64,000 nucleotides of DNA from Aerophototrophica crusticola (GCA_001939945.1 MOEB01000004.1:62001-126000); one strand, 5' to 3'. Shown: positions 18,445-30,418, numbered from the stretch's first letter. The notes: a model not told the origin generated them from the sequence alone. Numbers and translations: made by a program.

Positions 18445-18665
18445 ACAGATCCGCTGGCAGGGGTCGCGGGGGGCCGGCTTGACCATGTGTCGGGAACCAG
18501 CCCTTGGCCTCGCGGCTGACCAGAGGCTGGGCGGCGTCGATGGGGATGATGGGCAGGCTGGCCGGCATGTTCTGCCGCAGCCAGGGGACCTCCGGGTCCG
18601 GCAGGTCATGGGTGAGGTGCAGTCCCTGGCAACCCGGCACCATCAGGTGCTAACAACAGGGCTAG
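18445..18665. other. Intergenic region before priA
   Basis: No gene is confidently supported. A minus-strand frame (18395-18643) reads GLHLTHDLPDPEVPWL and overlaps the end of the HXXEE gene; it could be a fragment of a lost gene but lacks a start signal. The priA promoter may lie here. Confidence 0.3.
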
Positions 18666-20927
18666 GTGCAGCAGGCGGGGTCAGGCGTGGACGGGTCGGA
18701 GTTCAGGTTGGTGGCGGAGGAACCGGCGGCGCCCGCGCGGCGGGTGCGGGTGCTGCTGCCCCTGCCGTTCCCGGAACCCTATGACTACCGCGTGCCCGAC
18801 GGCATGGACCTGCCCGACGGGGCGTATGTTGAGGTGCCGCTGGGTCCCCGCCGGGTGTTCGGCGTGGTCTGGGGCGACGCGCTGCCCCGCGACCCGGACA
18901 ACACCGTCCCCGACGCCAAGCTTAAGCCGGTGGCCCGCCGCTTCGACCTGCCGCCCATGCCGGAGGTCAGCCGCAAGTTCGTGGACTGGGTGGCGGCCTA
19001 TACCATGAGCCTGCCGGGCAACGTGCTGCGTATGGCGATCAGCGTCTCCGCCGCGCTGGAAGAGCCGCGGCTGCTCACCGCCTACCGGCTGGGGGATGAC
19101 CCGATCCCGCCGGACTTCCGCCTGACCCCAGCCCGCCGCCGCATCCTGGACCTGCTGGCCGACAGCCCGCCCCGCCTGCCCGCCGACCTGGCGGAGGAGG
19201 CGGGCTGCACCCCCGCCGTGGTGCGGGGCCTGGCCGATGCCGGCATCCTGGTGCCTGTGCCCATGCGCAGCCTGCCCCGCTTCGCCGAGCCGGACCATGA
19301 CCGGCATGGGCCGACCTTTTCGGCTGAGCAACAACACGCCGCGGATTCGTTACGCAAGCGGGTGGAGGAGGGCGGCTATTCCTGCACCCTGCTGGACGGG
19401 GTCACCGGCTCCGGCAAGACGGAGGTGTATTTCGAGGCAGTGGCGGCGAGCTTACGCGCCGGCAAGCAGGCCCTGGTGCTGCTGCCGGAAATCGCCCTGT
19501 CCGCCCAATGGCTGGACCGGTTCGAGGGCCGCTTCGGCGTCCGCCCGGCGGAATGGCACTCCGACCTGAACGGCCCCACCCGCCGGCACACTTGGCGGGC
19601 CATCGCCAACGGGGAGGCGCGGGTGGTCGTCGGCGCCCGCTCCGCCCTGTTCCTGCCCTACCCGGACCTGGGCTGCATCGTGGTGGATGAGGAGCATGAG
19701 ACCGCCTTCAAGCAGGAGGACGGCGTCATCTACCATGCCCGCGACATGGCGGTGGTGCGGGCGCACTTGGGAAAGATCCCCATCGTCCTGGTCAGCGCCA
19801 CCCCCTCCCTGGAAAGCCTGGTGAACGCGGAGGCCGGCCGCTACGCCCGCATCGACCTGCCGGCCCGCCATGGCGGGGCGACCATGCCCGACGTCACCCT
19901 GATCGACCTGCGCAAGCCCGACGCCCAGCCCCCCGCCCGCCACTGGATCAGCCCCATTCTGAAAGCGGCGCTGGAGGAGACGTTCGCGGCCGGCGAACAG
20001 GCCATGCTCTTCCTGAACCGCCGCGGCTACGCGCCCTTGACCCTCTGCCGCGCCTGCGGCCACCGGCTGCAATGCCCCCACTGCACCGCCTGGCTGGTGG
20101 AGCACCGGCTGACCAAGCGCCTGCAATGCCACCATTGCGGCTTCACTGCCCGCACCCCGGAATCCTGTGAGAGCTGTGGCGCCGAGGGGAGCTTCGTCGC
20201 CTGCGGCCCAGGCGTGGAGCGGGTGGCGGAGGAGGTGGTGGCCCTGTTCCCCGATGCCCGCACCGCCATGATGACTTCCGACACCCTGATCGGCCCCCGC
20301 GCCATCCAGGAGGTGGTGGAGAAGGTGAAGGCGCGGGAGGTGGACCTGCTGATCGGCACCCAGATCATGGCCAAGGGCCACCATTTCCCCCTGCTGACCC
20401 TGGTAGGCGTGGTGGACGGCGACCTGGGCCTCGCCGGCGGCGATCTGCGGGCGGGGGAGCGTACCTTCCAGCTCCTGCACCAGGTGGCAGGCCGTGCGGG
20501 CCGGGAGAGTCGCCCCGGCCGGGTCTTCATCCAGACCCACATGACCGAGCACCCCGTGATGCAGGCCCTGGCCGCCCATGACCGGGACAGCTTCCTGGCG
20601 CACGAGGCGGAGGCGCGCCAGCAGATGGAGATGCCGCCCTATGGCCGCATGGCCGCCCTGATCGTGTCGGGGGAGGATGACCGGCTGGTGGACCAGGTCG
20701 CCCTGCGCCTGGGCCGCACCGCCCCCCGCGGCCGGCTGGAGCTGACCATCCTCGGCCCCGCCCCCGCCCCCCTGGCCATCCTCCGCGGCCGCCACCGCCG
20801 CCGCCTGCTGCTGAAGGGCCCGAAGAACCTGCCCCTGCAACCCGTCCTGGCCGATTGGCTCTCCCAGGTCGAGGTCCCGCCCCAGGTCCGCGTCCAGGTG
20901 GACATCGACCCGTACAGCTTCATGTGA
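18666..20927 (+). CDS. priA: Primosomal protein N' (replication restart helicase PriA)
   Basis: PriA recognises stalled or repaired replication forks and reloads the replicative helicase. The 753-residue product has the N-terminal 3'-DNA-binding domain (from about residue 25, [20 protein letters not shown]) and a winged helix region. The superfamily 2 helicase core follows, with Walker [10 protein letters not shown] and Walker B VVDEEHE. The zinc-binding cysteine cluster reads [13 protein letters not shown] then [18 protein letters not shown]. It ends in the C-terminal domain [11 protein letters not shown] typical of the family. The start is uncertain: GTG 18666 is used, GTG 18687 is an alternative, and both precede the conserved region. 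A strong terminator follows. Confidence 0.95.
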   Translation: MQQAGSGVDGSEFRLVAEEPAAPARRVRVLLPLPFPEPYDYRVPDGMDLPDGAYVEVPLGPRRVFGVVWGDALPRDPDNTVPDAKLKPVARRFDLPPMPEVSRKFVDWVAAYTMSLPGNVLRMAISVSAALEEPRLLTAYRLGDDPIPPDFRLTPARRRILDLLADSPPRLPADLAEEAGCTPAVVRGLADAGILVPVPMRSLPRFAEPDHDRHGPTFSAEQQHAADSLRKRVEEGGYSCTLLDGVTGSGKTEVYFEAVAASLRAGKQALVLLPEIALSAQWLDRFEGRFGVRPAEWHSDLNGPTRRHTWRAIANGEARVVVGARSALFLPYPDLGCIVVDEEHETAFKQEDGVIYHARDMAVVRAHLGKIPIVLVSATPSLESLVNAEAGRYARIDLPARHGGATMPDVTLIDLRKPDAQPPARHWISPILKAALEETFAAGEQAMLFLNRRGYAPLTLCRACGHRLQCPHCTAWLVEHRLTKRLQCHHCGFTARTPESCESCGAEGSFVACGPGVERVAEEVVALFPDARTAMMTSDTLIGPRAIQEVVEKVKAREVDLLIGTQIMAKGHHFPLLTLVGVVDGDLGLAGGDLRAGERTFQLLHQVAGRAGRESRPGRVFIQTHMTEHPVMQALAAHDRDSFLAHEAEARQQMEMPPYGRMAALIVSGEDDRLVDQVALRLGRTAPRGRLELTILGPAPAPLAILRGRHRRRLLLKGPKNLPLQPVLADWLSQVEVPPQVRVQVDIDPYSFM

Positions 20928-20986
20928 GGGGAGGGAACCTTCCCCTTGACGGTGGCGACAGCATAGGTAAATATGCCTAGCAACAG

Positions 20987-21019
20987 GCCCGTCCCGCGTC
21001 CGCGCGGGGCGGGCTTTTT
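20987..21019 (+). terminator. Rho-independent terminator after priA
   Basis: GCCCGTCCCGCG (20987-20998) pairs with CGCGGGGCGGGC (21003-21014), with one G-T pair and a TCCG loop, followed by TTTTT. It separates priA from the MuF-lysozyme gene. Confidence 0.88.
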
Positions 21020-21040
21020 CGTTGCCGGGGGAGTTTGCCC

Positions 21041-22165
21041 ATGTCGCTGCGCCTGACCCAACCCATCGGCCCGGACAGCCGGGTCGAGCCTGGGGATGCA
21101 CGCGCCCTCCAGATCACCCTCAACCGGCTGGAGCTGTGGATGCCATCGCCGGACGCGGGCATGAACGGCATCCCGGATCGCCGCATCATCGTCGCGGTGC
21201 GCGACCTCCAGCGCCGCGCAGGCCTGCCCGCCACTGGGAGGATCAGCCCGGGTGACGCGACGGAGACCGCCATCAACGCCGCCCTGGCCGCGAAGGGCAA
21301 GGGCGGCAGCTATGTCTGGCGCACCATGCGCGACGAGCGCGTCCGCCCCAGCCATGCCGAGCGCGACGGTAAGGTTTTCCGCTGGTCCGATCCGCCGCAG
21401 GGCGGCCACCCCGGCGAGGCCTCCAACTGCCGCTGCTGGGCTGAGCCGGTGGAGGCTCCTGTCGAGGAGCCGGAGCCGCCTTGCTTTGATGACCCGTGGC
21501 GGGAAGAAGCCATGGCCATGATTGAGGAGTTCGAGGGGAACATTGAATGGCCCTACGGCGACACACGCGGCAACATCACGGCCGGGCCAGGATTGAATGT
21601 GGACCGGTGGTGGGATTTTCGTCGGCTTCCGTGGACCATAGACGGTGATCCATTCCGCCCTGCAACGGAAGCGGAGAAGCTGGAAGGGTATGGCAAGGTT
21701 TTGGATAGGATAATCGATCTGTTTGAACGGGCAAATTACATTGAAAGCGGAAATAGATCTGAGAAGAAGCCTGTGAAAATAATTAATGTTCCAGCTGTGG
21801 ACTGGAAAATGCTGACTAGATTAAGGCTGACAAAAGAGGAAACGGAAAAGCTTTTCAGGGAAAAATTCCAGCAGTTTGAGAAGGAAGTTAAAGGGAGATT
21901 CTCTGCTTTCGACTGCTTTCCTGGGCCAGCTAAACAGGCATTGATGGACATGATGTACAATCTTGGCAGCTCGAAATTTGAGAAAAGTAAATGGCCGAAA
22001 TTCTTTGCGGCTGTTGATCGACGCCGCTGGCGGGATGCTGCTGAGAATTGCCAAAGATCTGGAATTCCGCTGGAAAGAAACATTAACACTGAAAAACTAT
22101 TTGAGGAAGCGGCGAAACAGGAAGAAGATGAAAAAGAAAAAATTGAAGAAGACTCAACAAACTGA
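21041..22165 (+). CDS. Chimeric PG-binding-like / MuF / GH24 lysozyme-like protein
   Basis: The 374-residue product has three visible parts. Residues about 15-85 resemble a peptidoglycan-binding helical domain (two Q-rich helices, GLPATGRISPGDATE). Residues 92-135 carry the C-terminal signature of phage Mu gpF-type head proteins (VRPSHA, GGHPGEASNCRCW). From about 155 a T4-type lysozyme domain shows E165, D174 and T180 with exactly the 9- and 6-residue spacing of the T4 E11/D20/T26 triad, and later ALMDMMYNLG. No signal peptide is seen. Base composition falls sharply from about 21690 onward. It could be an exported cell-wall effector or a phage remnant; a secreted protein gene converges on it. 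Confidence 0.8.
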   Translation: MSLRLTQPIGPDSRVEPGDARALQITLNRLELWMPSPDAGMNGIPDRRIIVAVRDLQRRAGLPATGRISPGDATETAINAALAAKGKGGSYVWRTMRDERVRPSHAERDGKVFRWSDPPQGGHPGEASNCRCWAEPVEAPVEEPEPPCFDDPWREEAMAMIEEFEGNIEWPYGDTRGNITAGPGLNVDRWWDFRRLPWTIDGDPFRPATEAEKLEGYGKVLDRIIDLFERANYIESGNRSEKKPVKIINVPAVDWKMLTRLRLTKEETEKLFREKFQQFEKEVKGRFSAFDCFPGPAKQALMDMMYNLGSSKFEKSKWPKFFAAVDRRRWRDAAENCQRSGIPLERNINTEKLFEEAAKQEEDEKEKIEEDSTN

Positions 22166-22210
22166 GGCAGGTCTGGTCAATCGAGACAACGTGAGTTCGG
22201 GAGAGCGATA

Positions 22211-22801
22211 CTATGGATCGAGCCGACATCCCCAAAACTGCTGCGTGCGTGATAACGGGGCGGAGGACCGAAAACCGCGCTGCTGGCCTGTCCTCTTTCG
22301 CCGCTCTTGCTCCTGGGACCGCCCAATGTCAAGGCAAGTATCCCGGCCATAGAGCCAGCGAGCCTCGGCACATTCTTCTGGTACCGTTGACCAATAATCA
22401 ACCTCACCTGGGATGACGGCCGGCAGGCACTCCGCCCGGCGAACCCCAACGATGACCAAAGTCAATTCGCCGTTAGTCGCCGGTGGGACAAAGGTACGAT
22501 AATATCCGGTCCACCTATCACCCCAGATATTCTCTTCCAAGCATTCAAACATGGAGTAGAAGTAGGTCTCCTGCCTGACTTCCCCCAGAACCCTACAGTC
22601 GGAAATGCTGCCGTTATTGTAGCTCAGGGACCGCGCCGTGACATGCATGTCTCCGCCGGCGTCGTGATAGGGCGTCCACGCCCCGCAGAGTTCCCAGTTG
22701 ACCAGTCCGCAATCGGGCTCCGCCCAATCCATGGCCTGGACAGGGCCTGACACCAGTGCCAGCCAGACAATCGCCACAAAGACCACCCAGACCCGCGCCA
22801 T
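22211..22801 (-). CDS. Secreted cysteine-rich protein of unknown function
   Basis: The 196-residue product starts with a clear signal peptide (MARVWVVFVAIVWLALVSGP, cleavage near VQA-MD), so the mature protein is periplasmic or extracellular. The mature part has about nine cysteines spread along it (for example DCGLVNWELC, FECLEE, EECAEARW, WGCRLDP), suggesting several disulfides. GGGGGAGCGGGTG directly before the ATG at 22801 supports this start over one at 22855. It is convergent with the lysozyme chimera, ending 45 bases from it. No family is recognised; a periplasmic inhibitor or immunity role is only inferred from position. Confidence 0.72.
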   Translation of the reverse strand: MARVWVVFVAIVWLALVSGPVQAMDWAEPDCGLVNWELCGAWTPYHDAGGDMHVTARSLSYNNGSISDCRVLGEVRQETYFYSMFECLEENIWGDRWTGYYRTFVPPATNGELTLVIVGVRRAECLPAVIPGEVDYWSTVPEECAEARWLYGRDTCLDIGRSQEQERRKRTGQQRGFRSSAPLSRTQQFWGCRLDP

Positions 22802-22868
22802 CACCCGCTCCCCCGACATCTGGGGGAAAAGTGTATGCGAAGCGCCTATCCCCATCCAGGGTGGAATT

Positions 22869-23891
22869 TCACGCCGCCAGCGGCAGCCCCTTCTCGTGCA
22901 CCGGGCGAAGGTTGGCCAGGAACTGCTCGGCCGCGGCCCGCCAGGAAAAGGTCAGGGCGTGGGCGCGGCAGGCGGCGGGGTCGATGTCCAGGGCGGCCAG
23001 GCAGGCGTTGCGCAGGTCGGTGTCCAGCACCCCCGGCCCGCCGGTCCCCACCACGTCCAGCGGCCCCGGCACGGGATAGGCGGCCACGGGAACGCCGCTG
23101 GCCAGCGCTTCCAGCAGCACCAGGCCGAAGGTGTCGCTCTTGCTGGGGAAGACGAAGCAGTCCGCCGCGGCGTAGTGGCGGGACAACTCCTCCCCGGACT
23201 TGGCGCCCACGAAACGGGCATTGGGATAGCGGGCCGCCAGCTCCGCGCGCTGCGGCCCGTCGCCCACCACCAGCTTGGACCCCGGCAGGTCCAGGGCCAG
23301 GAAGGCCTCCACGTTCTTCTCCACCGCCACCCGGCCCACATAGGCGAAGACGGGCCGGGGCAGGTCCAGCCACCCCTTGTCCTGCGGCCGGAACAGGGCG
23401 GTGTCCACCCCGCGGGACCAGCGGCGCAGGTTGGTGAAGCCGCGGGCGCGCAGGTCCGCCTCGATGCTGGCGGTGGCCACCATCACGGCACTGGCCGGCG
23501 CATGGAACCGCCGCACCAGGGCATAGGTCAGGGCCAGCGGCACCGGCGCCCGGTCGCGCACATACTCCGGGAAACGGGTGTGGTAGGCCGTGGTGAAGGG
23601 CATGCCCTGGCGCAGGCACCAGGCCCGGGCCGCGAGGCCGATGGGCCCCTCCGTCGCGATGTGGATGGCATCGGGCCGGAACCCGCCGATGATCCGGGCC
23701 AGGGCGCCGCCGGCATTCACCGCCAGCCGGATCTCCGGATAGGTGGGCAGGGGCACGGTGCGGAAGCGGTCGGGGCCGACCACCTCCACGTCGTGGCCCA
23801 TCCGCACCAGCTCGTCCCGGGTCGTCGCCAGCGTGCGGACCACGCCGTTGACCTGGGGCTGCCAGGCGTCGCTGGCGACCAGCAGCCTCAC
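22869..23891 (-). CDS. Glycosyltransferase family 4 (GT-B) protein
   Basis: The 340-residue product is a GT-B fold glycosyltransferase. The N-terminal acceptor domain starts MRLLVASDAWQPQVNGVV, typical of GDP-mannose-dependent or related family 4 enzymes. The donor domain has FAYVGRVAVEKNVEAFL and the PSKSDTFGLVLLEALASG motif with the E-x7-E pair. It probably adds a sugar to a membrane lipid or envelope glycan. It starts with GTG, overlapping the phosphoesterase stop codon by four bases (GTGA), so the two genes are translationally coupled. Confidence 0.9.
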   Translation of the reverse strand: MRLLVASDAWQPQVNGVVRTLATTRDELVRMGHDVEVVGPDRFRTVPLPTYPEIRLAVNAGGALARIIGGFRPDAIHIATEGPIGLAARAWCLRQGMPFTTAYHTRFPEYVRDRAPVPLALTYALVRRFHAPASAVMVATASIEADLRARGFTNLRRWSRGVDTALFRPQDKGWLDLPRPVFAYVGRVAVEKNVEAFLALDLPGSKLVVGDGPQRAELAARYPNARFVGAKSGEELSRHYAAADCFVFPSKSDTFGLVLLEALASGVPVAAYPVPGPLDVVGTGGPGVLDTDLRNACLAALDIDPAACRAHALTFSWRAAAEQFLANLRPVHEKGLPLAA

Positions 23892-24748
23892 GCCGCCTCC
23901 ACGGCCGCCGGGCCCCGTGCGGCGATGGGGGCGGGCAGGGCTGGGGGCAGGTCCTTGGCTGCCGGGGCGGGGGCGGCGGCCCGGGCGCGGTCGCGGATCA
24001 CGTCGGCCCAGTACAGGATCTCCAGCCGGCCATCCATGTGCTCCACCAGGGCGGTGCAGCTCTCCACCCAGTCGCCGTCGTTGACGTACAGCACGCCGCC
24101 CAGGTCGCGCATCTCCGCATGGTGGATGTGGCCGCAGATCACCCCGTCCACCTGGCGGCGGCGGGCCTCCTCGGCCAGCGCCTCCTCATAGGCGCCGATG
24201 AACTCCACCGCCTTCTTGGTCTTGTGCTTCAGGTAGGCGGACAGGGACCAGTAGGGCAGGCCCAGCTTGCGCCGCGCCTGGTTGAACAGGGTGTTGACCC
24301 GCAGCACGAACTCGTACGCGGCGTCGCCCACATAGGCCAGCCACTTGGCATAGCGCACCACCGCGTCGAACTGGTCGCCATGGATCACCAGGTAGCGCTT
24401 GCCGTCCGCGGCCACATGCACCGTGTCCTCCAGGATGGTCACGCCGCCGAACTGCATCCCGATGAACTCGCGGAAGGCCTCGTCATGGTTGCCGGGGACG
24501 AGGAACACCGCGGTGCCCTTGCGGGCGCGGCGCAGCACCTTCTGGACCACGTCGTTGTGGCTCTGGGGCCAGTACCAGCCCTTCTTCAGCCGCCATCCGT
24601 CCACGATGTCCCCCACCAGGTACAGCGTGTCGGATTCGGTGTGGCGCAGGAAGTCCAGCAGGTACTCCGCCTGGCACCCGCGGGTACCCAGGTGGATGTC
24701 GGACAGCCAGATGCTGCGGTATCGGGTGACCGTCGGCTCGCTCGTCAT
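23888..24748 (-). CDS. LpxH-like metallophosphoesterase
   Basis: The 286-residue product belongs to the calcineurin-like phosphoesterases close to UDP-2,3-diacylglucosamine diphosphatase. Metal-binding motifs appear in order: LSDIHLG, VGDIVDGW, VPGNHDE, VIHGDQFD and CGHIHHAE. An alanine/proline-rich tail of about 35 residues follows the domain. The ATG at 24748 has GAGGGGG eight bases upstream. Many alphaproteobacteria use LpxI for the lipid A step, so this enzyme may act on another envelope substrate. It overlaps the downstream glycosyltransferase gene by four bases. Confidence 0.88.
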   Translation of the reverse strand: MTSEPTVTRYRSIWLSDIHLGTRGCQAEYLLDFLRHTESDTLYLVGDIVDGWRLKKGWYWPQSHNDVVQKVLRRARKGTAVFLVPGNHDEAFREFIGMQFGGVTILEDTVHVAADGKRYLVIHGDQFDAVVRYAKWLAYVGDAAYEFVLRVNTLFNQARRKLGLPYWSLSAYLKHKTKKAVEFIGAYEEALAEEARRRQVDGVICGHIHHAEMRDLGGVLYVNDGDWVESCTALVEHMDGRLEILYWADVIRDRARAAAPAPAAKDLPPALPAPIAARGPAAVEAA

Positions 24749-25122
24749 GGCCAGAACCCCCTCGGCTGGCCGCGGGCAAGGCACCATCCCCATCGGGCCT
24801 GGACCGCGGTTCTCGGGGGCCATATAGAGGACGGGGTATTAAAGGAAAAAGAACCAACGGCGGCTGGACTGTGCAGCCGCAAAAAATTCTTCCCCGTTTC
24901 ATTGATCTGCAACGCGTTTCACGGAAGTGAAACGCGCCATTCATTTCACCGTCATGGTCCCAGTTCCTGGGCGGCACCAGAAATCCACCCCCGCAAGCCC
25001 GCCCCCGCCTTGCCGGACACCCCAGCCTCGAATCGGCCACAAGCCCTGGGCCGGAATGCAAAGGGCCGCCCCCAGCGGTTGGGGGCGGCCCTCGGGAACG
25101 GGTCGGGGAAGGGGAAGGGGCG
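24749..25122. other. Leader region with two perfect palindromes
   Basis: This intergenic stretch is AT-richer than its surroundings and lies upstream of the phosphoesterase-glycosyltransferase operon. It contains CGCGTTTCAC-GGAA-GTGAAACGCG (24913-24936) and GCGGCTG/CAGCCGC (24860-24866 with 24874-24880). On the minus strand a T-rich stretch (TTCTTTTTCC) comes shortly after the second hairpin. These could be operators or leader RNA structures. No gene is supported. Confidence 0.5.
25063..25091 (-). terminator. Terminator after the 25123-25458 gene
   Basis: GGGCCGCCCCCA (25063-25074) pairs with TGGGGGCGGCCC (25080-25091). On the minus strand the stem is followed by TTT. It is placed about 30 bases after the stop codon of the minus-strand gene. 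Confidence 0.75.
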
Positions 25123-25458
25123 TCAGACCGTCTGCGCGTCCGCGGTCTGCTGCTCGGTGCGGGGCAGGCGGCCCTTCCAGACGGACAGGCACTCGGCGGC
25201 CGTCTGGCCGCTGCCGATCTCGTACCAGCCGCGCCGGTCGTTGAACAGCAGCCGGTAGGTGCCGCGGCGGTCCCGCTCGAACCGGAACACGGGCCGCTCC
25301 AGGTTGGGGAAGCGCACCACCAGCCGGTCGAAGTCGGGGCCGGTGGACCGCTCCACCGTCTCCCACAGGCCGCGGCTCAGCTTCGGCAGGGCCACCGAGT
25401 TCCACTCGGCAAGGTCGGCGGGGGAGAACCGGGCGGCGAGGAAGGGGACCACGGTCAT
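25123..25458 (-). CDS. Conserved-looking hypothetical protein
   Basis: The 111-residue product has no family I can name. It is compact and mixed alpha/beta, with many aromatic and arginine residues (FRFERDRRGTYRLLFNDRRGWYEIG), no signal peptide and no membrane segment. The ATG at 25458 is used because an upstream TTG (25509) would add only a proline/alanine extension; the ribosome binding site is weak. It has its own terminator and is divergent from the ATP synthase operon. Confidence 0.7.
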   Translation of the reverse strand: MTVVPFLAARFSPADLAEWNSVALPKLSRGLWETVERSTGPDFDRLVVRFPNLERPVFRFERDRRGTYRLLFNDRRGWYEIGSGQTAAECLSVWKGRLPRTEQQTADAQTV

Positions 25459-25869
25459 GCGGGCAAACCACGGGTTGGGCGTTGCTATGGCCGGATGGTG
25501 GCCCGCCAAGGATTAAGGGGGGCTTAAGGGCGGTGGCCGAATGCACGGGCGGGAGCGGGCCGGGCCGCCGGCACCCCTTGTCCTTTAGTATGGCCTCGCC
25601 CACCTGATCGTCGGCGTCGTGCCGCACCGCACAAGCACCACCCCGCTTCTACCCTGCGCGGGGGGCCGCATCCCCGCCGCCGGCCCTACGACCAGCGTCT
25701 AGCTGCGCTGCAATAGCGCATGCCCGGAACGGATGTGTCGCAGTTGCACCGGGGTAGTGGCTGTGTTACATGCTCGCTCGCTCGACGCCGGGGGGTTCCC
25801 TCCCGGTCCTCCCGCTTATTGCCAAAGTCCTGAAATCATTCAGGTCTACGGACGAACCGAGGTTACCAG
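25459..25869. other. Upstream region of the ATP synthase operon
   Basis: The stretch lies between divergent genes. It contains a possible sigma-70 promoter described separately and a small palindrome TGCGCT/AGCGCA (25704-25720). No gene is supported. Confidence 0.4.
25744..25771 (+). promoter_or_regulatory. Possible sigma-70 promoter of the atp operon
   Basis: TTGCAC (25744-25749) and TTACAT (25766-25771) are separated by 16 bases. They lie about 100 bases before atpH. The match is fair, and no transcription data are available. Confidence 0.35.
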
Positions 25870-26430
25870 GTGGCAACCGAAGGGACAGGCGTATCCGGAC
25901 TTGCGGCGCGTTACGCGACCGCCATGTTCGACCTAGCCGACGACCAGAAGGTGCTGGACCAGACGGCCCAGGACCTCACCCTCCTCAAGCAGATGCTGGC
26001 GGAGAGCCCGGACCTGCGCCGACTCGTCGGCAGCCCGCTGCTCGCCCGCGCGGACCAGGCGCGCGCCATGGATGCGGTGCTGGCCTCGGCCGGCATCTCA
26101 GGCCTCGTGCGCAAGTTCGTGGGCCTCGTGGCGCAGAACCGGCGGCTGTTCGCCCTGTCGGGGATGATCGACGGGTTCCTGGCCGAGCTTGCCCGCCGCC
26201 GTGGCGAGCAGACCGCCCAGGTCACCGTCGCGCGGCCGCTCAGCCCTGAGCAGCTGGACGCGGTCTCCGACGCGCTGAAGCGGGCCCTGGGGGCCAAGAT
26301 GGCCGTCTCGGTGCGGGTCGACCCCGCGCTGATCGGCGGCATGATCGTCAAGGTCGGTTCGCGCATGATCGACAGTTCCGTGCGCACGAAGCTGACCAAG
26401 CTGAAACTCGCCATGAAAGGGGTTGGGTGA
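25870..26430 (+). CDS. atpH: F1F0 ATP synthase subunit delta
   Basis: The delta subunit links the top of the F1 head to the peripheral stalk b subunits of the membrane sector. The 186-residue product has the N-terminal helical bundle ([14 protein letters not shown]) and the conserved C-terminal segment [21 protein letters not shown]. It starts with GTG and has CGAGG upstream. It is the first gene of atpHAGDC and its stop overlaps the atpA start by one base (TGATG), indicating coupled translation. Confidence 0.95.
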   Translation: MATEGTGVSGLAARYATAMFDLADDQKVLDQTAQDLTLLKQMLAESPDLRRLVGSPLLARADQARAMDAVLASAGISGLVRKFVGLVAQNRRLFALSGMIDGFLAELARRRGEQTAQVTVARPLSPEQLDAVSDALKRALGAKMAVSVRVDPALIGGMIVKVGSRMIDSSVRTKLTKLKLAMKGVG

Positions 26431-27959
26431 TGGAAATCCGCGCCGCTGAGATTTCCGCGATCCTGAAGCAGCAGATCGCGAACTTCGGCACCGAGGCCGA
26501 TGTCGCCGAAGTTGGCACCGTGCTGTCCGTCGGCGACGGCGTCGCCCGCGTGTATGGCCTGGACAAGGTCCAGGCCGGCGAGATGGTCGAGTTCCCCGGC
26601 GGGGTGAAGGGCATGGCCCTGAACCTCGAGACCGACAATGTCGGCATCGTGATCTTCGGCTCCGACCGCGACATCAAGGAAGGCGATGTCGTGAAGCGCA
26701 CGGGCGCCATCGTCGAGGTGCCGGTGGGCCGCGGCCTGCTGGGCCGCGTGGTGGACGGCCTGGGCAACCCCATCGACGGCAAGGGCCCCCTGCTGGACGT
26801 CGTCCGCCAGCGCGTGGAGGTGAAGGCCCCGGGCATCATCCCGCGCAAGTCGGTGCATGAGCCCATGCAGACCGGCCTGAAGGCCATCGACGCCCTGGTC
26901 CCCATCGGGCGCGGCCAGCGTGAGCTGATCATCGGCGACCGCCAGACCGGCAAGACCGCCATCGTCCTGGACACCTTCATCAACCAGAAGAAGGTCAACG
27001 CCGGCGACGACGACAGCAAGAAGCTGTTCTGCATCTACGTGGCCGTCGGCCAGAAGCGCTCCACGGTCGCCCAGATCGTGAAGCAGCTGGAGGAGTCGGG
27101 CGCGATGGAATACTCCATCGTCGTCGCGGCCACCGCCTCCGACCCGGCCCCGCTGCAGTTCCTGGCGCCCTACACGGGCTGCGCCATGGGTGAGTACTTC
27201 CGCGACAACGCCATGCACGCCGTGATCGTGTATGACGACCTGTCCAAGCAGGCCGTGGCCTACCGCCAGATGTCCCTGCTGCTCCGCCGCCCGCCGGGCC
27301 GCGAGGCGTACCCCGGCGACGTGTTCTACCTGCACTCCCGCCTGCTGGAGCGCGCGGCGAAGATGAACGACGCCAACGGCGCCGGTTCGCTGACCGCCCT
27401 GCCGGTGATCGAGACGCAGGCCGGCGACGTGTCCGCCTATATCCCGACCAACGTCATCTCCATCACCGACGGCCAGATCTTCCTGGAGACGGCCCTGTTC
27501 TACCGCGGCATCCGCCCGGCCATCAACGTGGGCCTGTCCGTGTCCCGCGTGGGTTCCGCCGCGCAGATCAAGGCGATGAAGCAGGTCGCCGGCACCATCA
27601 AGCTGGAACTGGCCCAGTACCGTGAGATGGCTGCCTTCGCGCAGTTCGCCTCGGACCTGGACGCCACCACCCAGCGCCTGCTGAACCGCGGCGCGCGGCT
27701 GACGGAGCTGCTGAAGCAGCCCCAGTTCAACCCGCTGCCCGTCGAGGAGCAGGTGGTGTCCATCTTCGCCGGCGTGCGCGGCTACCTGGACCGTATCCCC
27801 ACCAACGACGTCAACCGCTTCGAGGCCCGTTACCTGGACGAGCTGCGGGCGAAGGCGCCGGACATCCTGAACGCCATCCGCACGGAGAAGGCGATCAGCA
27901 AGGACACCGAAGAGAAGCTGAAGACCTTCCTCGACGGCTTCACCAAGGTGTTCGCCTGA
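26430..27959 (+). CDS. atpA: F1F0 ATP synthase subunit alpha
   Basis: Alpha subunits alternate with beta in the F1 hexamer and carry non-catalytic nucleotide sites. The 509-residue product is the standard length. It has the P-loop GDRQTGKTA near residue 170 and the alpha/beta signature [17 protein letters not shown]. It starts at the ATG that overlaps the atpH stop, not at the preceding in-frame codon at 26427. It is the second gene of the operon. Confidence 0.98.
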   Translation: MEIRAAEISAILKQQIANFGTEADVAEVGTVLSVGDGVARVYGLDKVQAGEMVEFPGGVKGMALNLETDNVGIVIFGSDRDIKEGDVVKRTGAIVEVPVGRGLLGRVVDGLGNPIDGKGPLLDVVRQRVEVKAPGIIPRKSVHEPMQTGLKAIDALVPIGRGQRELIIGDRQTGKTAIVLDTFINQKKVNAGDDDSKKLFCIYVAVGQKRSTVAQIVKQLEESGAMEYSIVVAATASDPAPLQFLAPYTGCAMGEYFRDNAMHAVIVYDDLSKQAVAYRQMSLLLRRPPGREAYPGDVFYLHSRLLERAAKMNDANGAGSLTALPVIETQAGDVSAYIPTNVISITDGQIFLETALFYRGIRPAINVGLSVSRVGSAAQIKAMKQVAGTIKLELAQYREMAAFAQFASDLDATTQRLLNRGARLTELLKQPQFNPLPVEEQVVSIFAGVRGYLDRIPTNDVNRFEARYLDELRAKAPDILNAIRTEKAISKDTEEKLKTFLDGFTKVFA

Positions 27960-27973
27960 TCCGTGACGCGGTA

Positions 27974-27999
27974 AGGGCCGGCCACTCCCGGCCGGCCCT
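27974..27999 (+). promoter_or_regulatory. Intra-operon hairpin between atpA and atpG
   Basis: AGGGCCGGCC (27974-27983) pairs perfectly with GGCCGGCCCT (27990-27999) around ACTCCC. No T-run follows, so it is more likely an mRNA stability or processing element than a terminator. A similar GC hairpin lies between atpD and atpC (about 30430-30456). Confidence 0.5.
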
Positions 28000-28026
28000 G
28001 GCAGACAAGAAGAGCGCGAGTCCGGC

Positions 28027-30418
<2,392 letters not shown>

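Noticed and set aside
18395-18643. 82-residue minus-strand frame with a fairly protein-like sequence (GLHLTHDLPDPEVPWL)
   Set aside because: It overlaps the end of the HXXEE gene, has no ribosome binding site, and no family is recognised. It could be a gene fragment, but support is too weak to list as a gene.
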